From contig OX044356.1 in the NCBI GenBank assembly GCA_943846715.1, positions 806,001-870,000 of the forward strand: 64,000 nt of DNA, written 5' to 3'. The position numbers and the translations under genes are program-made. Origin of the DNA: TMED14 sp002378565. Its GTDB lineage: Bacteria; Bacteroidota; Bacteroidia; Flavobacteriales; Schleiferiaceae. The notes beneath the pieces are model-generated. The model did not search any database and was not told where the DNA came from. It was given only the letters and a program-made list of their open reading frames with translations. Of the stretch, positions 61,616 through 64,000 are shown in pieces; position 1 is the stretch's first letter, and each line of letters begins with the position of its first letter.

Positions 61616-61810
61616 ATGAAAAACAAACACTTCCTTGGCCTGGTATTTCTCGGGCTTGGCCTATTCACTATCAGCGCTACCATGAAAGTCTTGCATTTGC
61701 AGGGAGCAAATTGGGCGCTAATGCTAGCTGACGCCTTGCTTGCACTTGGCCTCATTGGCCTTGCGTTCAAAACATGGTCAAGCTCTGACCAAACCTGGCT
61801 AAACCGCTAA
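61616..61810 (+). CDS. 64-residue two-helix membrane protein, GldL-N-terminus-like
   Basis: The product has two hydrophobic helices (FLGLVFLGLGLFTISATM at 6-23; MLADALLALGLIGLAFKTW at 36-54) separated by KVLHLQGANWAL. This pattern, a basic start plus a K-x-x-H-x-x-G-A-N turn between two helices, is what is seen at the front of GldL, the membrane partner of the T9SS/gliding motor, and in small stand-alone Bacteroidota relatives. No cytoplasmic tail is present. TATTTTTA (61605-61612) lies three bases before the ATG. The 200 bases upstream hold nothing else recognised. Confidence 0.7.
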   Translation: MKNKHFLGLVFLGLGLFTISATMKVLHLQGANWALMLADALLALGLIGLAFKTWSSSDQTWLNR

Positions 61811-61870
61811 CACATCATTGTTGACAATTGCCGATTGATGGTGGCTATGTTCATCGCGTCATTCTAGACA

Positions 61871-61878
61871 CCCCCCCC
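61871..61878. repeat. eight-base C tract upstream of the trxA promoter box
   Basis: An unbroken run of eight C directly abuts TACCTTTG (61879-61886), so its length would set the distance between the minus-7 box and any upstream element. Confidence 0.9.
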
Positions 61879-61886
61879 TACCTTTG
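61879..61886 (+). promoter_or_regulatory. TAnnTTTG promoter box of trxA
   Basis: TACCTTTG exact match 35 bases before the trxA ATG; likely promoter for trxA, the heptose-nucleotide fusion gene and hddA together. Confidence 0.65.
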
Positions 61887-61921
61887 TCTCTCAGTAAATA
61901 TCAATTCAATACCCTCTTACT

Positions 61922-62239
61922 ATGGCACTCGAAATCACAGAAAGCAACTTCGAAGAACTCGTAATTAAGTCAGACAAGCCTGTCCTCGTGGACTTTTGGG
62001 CAGAATGGTGTGGGCCATGCCGCATGGTAGGCCCCATTGTTGATGAACTATCCAATGATTTCGAAGGGCGAGCTGTTGTAGGCAAGGTCAATGTTGATGC
62101 AGAAGGTGGCATATCCATGAAATATGGCATTCGGAACATTCCTACCCTGTTAATTTTTAAGGACGGAGAGATCGTTGACAAGCAAGTTGGCGTGGCACCA
62201 AAGCAAGTGCTTGCGAACAAGCTTGAGGCACTCATTTAA
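61922..62239 (+). CDS. trxA: thioredoxin
   Basis: A 105-residue cytosolic thioredoxin with the active site WCGPC in FWAEWCGPCRMVGP and the cis-Pro loop RNIPTLLIFKDGE. It supplies electrons to MsrB and ribonucleotide reductase among others. There is no signal peptide. The stop codon is followed at once by the GTG of the heptose-nucleotide gene, suggesting cotranscription with an unrelated pathway. Confidence 0.97.
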   Translation: MALEITESNFEELVIKSDKPVLVDFWAEWCGPCRMVGPIVDELSNDFEGRAVVGKVNVDAEGGISMKYGIRNIPTLLIFKDGEIVDKQVGVAPKQVLANKLEALI

Positions 62240-63529
62240 GTGACTTCAACAGCCGTTGTTCTTGCTGGCGGCAAAGGGACCCGTCTACACGACGCCTTCC
62301 CTGGCATCGCTAAAGCCATGGTTCCCGTGGCCGGTAAACCTGTATTGGAACACCTGGTAACAACCTATAGCGCCCAAGGAATTGGGCGCTTTATTTTTGC
62401 TGTCGGTCACTTGAGTGAGCAGATCACCGCGCATTTTGGCGATGGGTCAGCATGGGGTGTTGAAATTACCTACATCCATGAGCCTGAACCACTTGGAACA
62501 GCTGGAGCTTTGCACCTCATGGGTCTCACTGAAGCCTTTTGGGTCTTTTATGGTGACACCATCAGTGACATAAACTTGAATCGCATGCATGCCTTTCATC
62601 AGACCATGTCAGCTGATGCAACCTTGCTTGTTCACCCCAATGACCACCCTTACGACAGCGACTTGGTTGCCTGCAGCCTGGATGGCAAAGTCACCGCAGT
62701 GCATGGCAAACCCCATGCCTCTGACTTGGAAGTTCGCAACCTGGTGAACGCTGCACTTTACCTGATGGAACCTTCGGTGCTTTCTCACATACCACAAGGC
62801 ATTGCTTCTGATTTTGGTCGTGACCTATTTCCTTTGTGGGCAAGCCGTTTGAGCCTTGCTGCTTACTCAAGCCCTGAATACATCAAGGACATGGGGAAAC
62901 TTGAGCGCCATGAACAAGTCCAAGCAGACATCGAGAGTGGCTTGGTGGCCTCTCGCAACCTGGCATTGACCCAACGGGCCGTCTTCCTGGATCGCGATGG
63001 CGTAATCAACATCGACAGTGACTTGGTCAAACACCCCGATGAAATGGTTCTCTACCCTGATGCAACAAAATCCATACAAGCCTTGCATTCAGCAGGTTTT
63101 GTGGTCGTGGTTGTCACCAATCAAAGCGTGGTAGCCAGAGGCCTTACCGACCTCAAGGGCGTCGAAGCCATACATGCTAGAATGGAGCGATTACTCGCTG
63201 AAGAAGGTGCTTTTGTTGATCAGATTTCTTTCTGCCCTCACCATCCTGACAAAGGGTACCCAGAAGAAGTCCCGGCTTTCAAAATTGACTGCCATTGCCG
63301 CAAACCCAAGCCTGGCATGCTGCTCGATGCGGCAACACGCTTCAACATTGACTGCAGCAACAGCTGGATGGTTGGCGACTCAGAAAGAGACATCCTTGCC
63401 GGACAAGCTGCTGGCTGTCGAACCATTCGGGTGAAAACTGGGCATGGACTGAAACCATCGACGGTGGTTCCCGATGCCCATGCAGCAGGTATTTGGGAAG
63501 CAACAACGCATATATTGGCCGCCAAATAA
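62240..63529 (+). CDS. fused heptose 1-phosphate nucleotidyltransferase and heptose bisphosphate phosphatase (HddC-GmhB)
   Basis: The N-terminal half (about 1-235) is a sugar-phosphate nucleotidyltransferase: AVVLAGGKGTRLHDAFPGI, KAMVPVAGKPVLEHL, GTAGALHL, FWVFYGDTISD, and GRDLFPLW. The C-terminal half (about 246-429) is a GmhB/HisB-type HAD phosphatase: AVFLDRDGVINIDSDLVKHP, VVTNQSVVARG, a zinc loop with CPHHPDKG and CHCRKPKPGM, and WMVGDSERDILAGQAAG. Together they dephosphorylate heptose 1,7-bisphosphate and activate heptose 1-phosphate, as expected for GDP-D-glycero-alpha-D-manno-heptose; the nucleotide (GDP or ADP) is inferred from the neighbouring HddA. The start is GTG, immediately after the trxA stop. 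Confidence 0.88.
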   Translation: MTSTAVVLAGGKGTRLHDAFPGIAKAMVPVAGKPVLEHLVTTYSAQGIGRFIFAVGHLSEQITAHFGDGSAWGVEITYIHEPEPLGTAGALHLMGLTEAFWVFYGDTISDINLNRMHAFHQTMSADATLLVHPNDHPYDSDLVACSLDGKVTAVHGKPHASDLEVRNLVNAALYLMEPSVLSHIPQGIASDFGRDLFPLWASRLSLAAYSSPEYIKDMGKLERHEQVQADIESGLVASRNLALTQRAVFLDRDGVINIDSDLVKHPDEMVLYPDATKSIQALHSAGFVVVVVTNQSVVARGLTDLKGVEAIHARMERLLAEEGAFVDQISFCPHHPDKGYPEEVPAFKIDCHCRKPKPGMLLDAATRFNIDCSNSWMVGDSERDILAGQAAGCRTIRVKTGHGLKPSTVVPDAHAAGIWEATTHILAAK

Positions 63530-63559
63530 TTGGCGAAAAAGACCGACATTCGCTCTGCC

Positions 63560-64000
63560 ATGATCATAACGCGAACCCCATTTAGAATTTCCTTCATTGG
63601 AGGAGGCAGTGACCTCCCGTCCTTTTACCGTGAGCATGGAGGCGCCGTGATCTCTACAAGCATCAACAAGTACATGTACATCTCGAGTCATGACTACTTC
63701 AATGGCGATGAAATCCGAACCAAATACTCCAAGACAGAGACCGTTAGGGCTATTGACGATCTCAACCACCCCATCCTTCGTTCCATCATGCAGCGATTGC
63801 AGGTATCAACAGGTCTTGAAGTCAGCTCCATCGCAGATGTGCCTTCCGGTACAGGCATGGGGTCCAGCTCAAGCTTCACCGTTGGCACCTTGCACAACCT
63901 GATGGCAAGACTGGGTCGTGCAGATGAAGCCACAGCCTCTTGGTTAGGTAAAACCGCTTGCGATGTTGAGCTTGGTGACCTGAAGGAGCCCATTGGCAAA
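63560..64000 (+). CDS. hddA: D-glycero-alpha-D-manno-heptose 7-phosphate kinase-like GHMP kinase (3' partial)
   Basis: The reading frame is open from the ATG at 63560 to the end of the window (147 codons). The product starts IITRTPFRISFIGGGSDLPS, the HddA/GHMP N-terminus, and carries the ATP loop DVPSGTGMGSSSSFTVG. The HddA-type end of the visible part is GDLKEPIGK. It phosphorylates the 7-phosphate sugar at C1 ahead of the phosphatase and nucleotidyltransferase encoded by the preceding fusion gene. The isomerase GmhA may lie beyond the window edge. Confidence 0.9.
   Translation, partial: MIITRTPFRISFIGGGSDLPSFYREHGGAVISTSINKYMYISSHDYFNGDEIRTKYSKTETVRAIDDLNHPILRSIMQRLQVSTGLEVSSIADVPSGTGMGSSSSFTVGTLHNLMARLGRADEATASWLGKTACDVELGDLKEPIGK

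Overview
The window reads as a piece of a chromosome from a free-living, probably aquatic member of the Bacteroidota (order Flavobacteriales or close to it). The support is a type-B T9SS sorting domain on a 1,119-residue secreted protein, BshC (bacillithiol), DUF4294 and DUF1573 proteins, a large NusB, an S16 with a long tail, a SusC-like TonB receptor, and promoters of the form TAnnTTTG, which is the sigma-70 minus-7 element known from Bacteroides and Flavobacterium. No ribosome-binding purine tracts stand out. No phage, insertion sequence, plasmid or CRISPR feature was found. Base composition looks close to even, except for an AT-richer patch at 41.7-45.4 kb. The genus cannot be named from the sequence alone.

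Layout. 0-9.6 kb: riboflavin synthesis (5'-cut RibB), tsaD and rsmE on the plus strand; ettA-hisS-hutH on the minus strand; guaB. 9.6-13 kb: a giant cell-surface protein. 13-24 kb: acyl-CoA dehydrogenase, a WbpD-like acetyltransferase, an S1/P1 nuclease with an Rrf2 regulator, a cystathionine beta-synthase-like enzyme, rpsP-rimM, a saccharopine dehydrogenase-like enzyme, pckA and a PIN-PhoH ATPase. 24-34 kb: minus-strand blocks yajC/DUF1573/nusB, guaA-PBP-pepD and DUF4294-bshC, then a divergent pair made of a transaldolase-CBS fusion and a KdsC-like phosphatase, and a ZapA/coiled-coil division pair. 34-42 kb: M23 peptidase, a carboxypeptidase-like-domain protein and a TonB receptor; rocD; rlmD. 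42-49.5 kb: an atypical outer-membrane protein, a phosphoribosyltransferase, aroK, three tRNAs, msrB, an orphan small gene, a fused E1 dehydrogenase, a 2OG-Fe(II) oxygenase, trmD and rplS. 49.5-64 kb: an OmpA protein, aroC, hutI-esterase, ftcD, htpG, NamZ-like and FtsX-like genes sharing a start site, tRNA-Asp, trxA, and a heptose-nucleotide block (HddC-GmhB fusion, then HddA running off the end).

How the genes work together. Histidine breakdown is represented by hutH, hutI and ftcD, scattered over 54 kb with urocanase absent from the window; PepD, RocD and PckA add peptide and amino-acid catabolism and gluconeogenesis. Purine synthesis has guaA and guaB, shikimate has aroK and aroC, and thiol/redox upkeep has bshC, msrB, trxA and the CBS-like enzyme. 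Envelope construction is served by hddC-gmhB/hddA, the M23 peptidase, NamZ, OmpA, the TonB receptor and the surface protein.

The most striking architectural features are start codons sitting 2-6 bases after a TAnnTTTG box in many genes (suggesting leaderless mRNAs), very short divergent promoters, convergent genes whose stop codons overlap, and an S16 tail built of eleven tandem repeats. The best candidate for an undescribed biochemical unit is the transaldolase-CBS plus KdsC-like pair at 32.2-33.8 kb.
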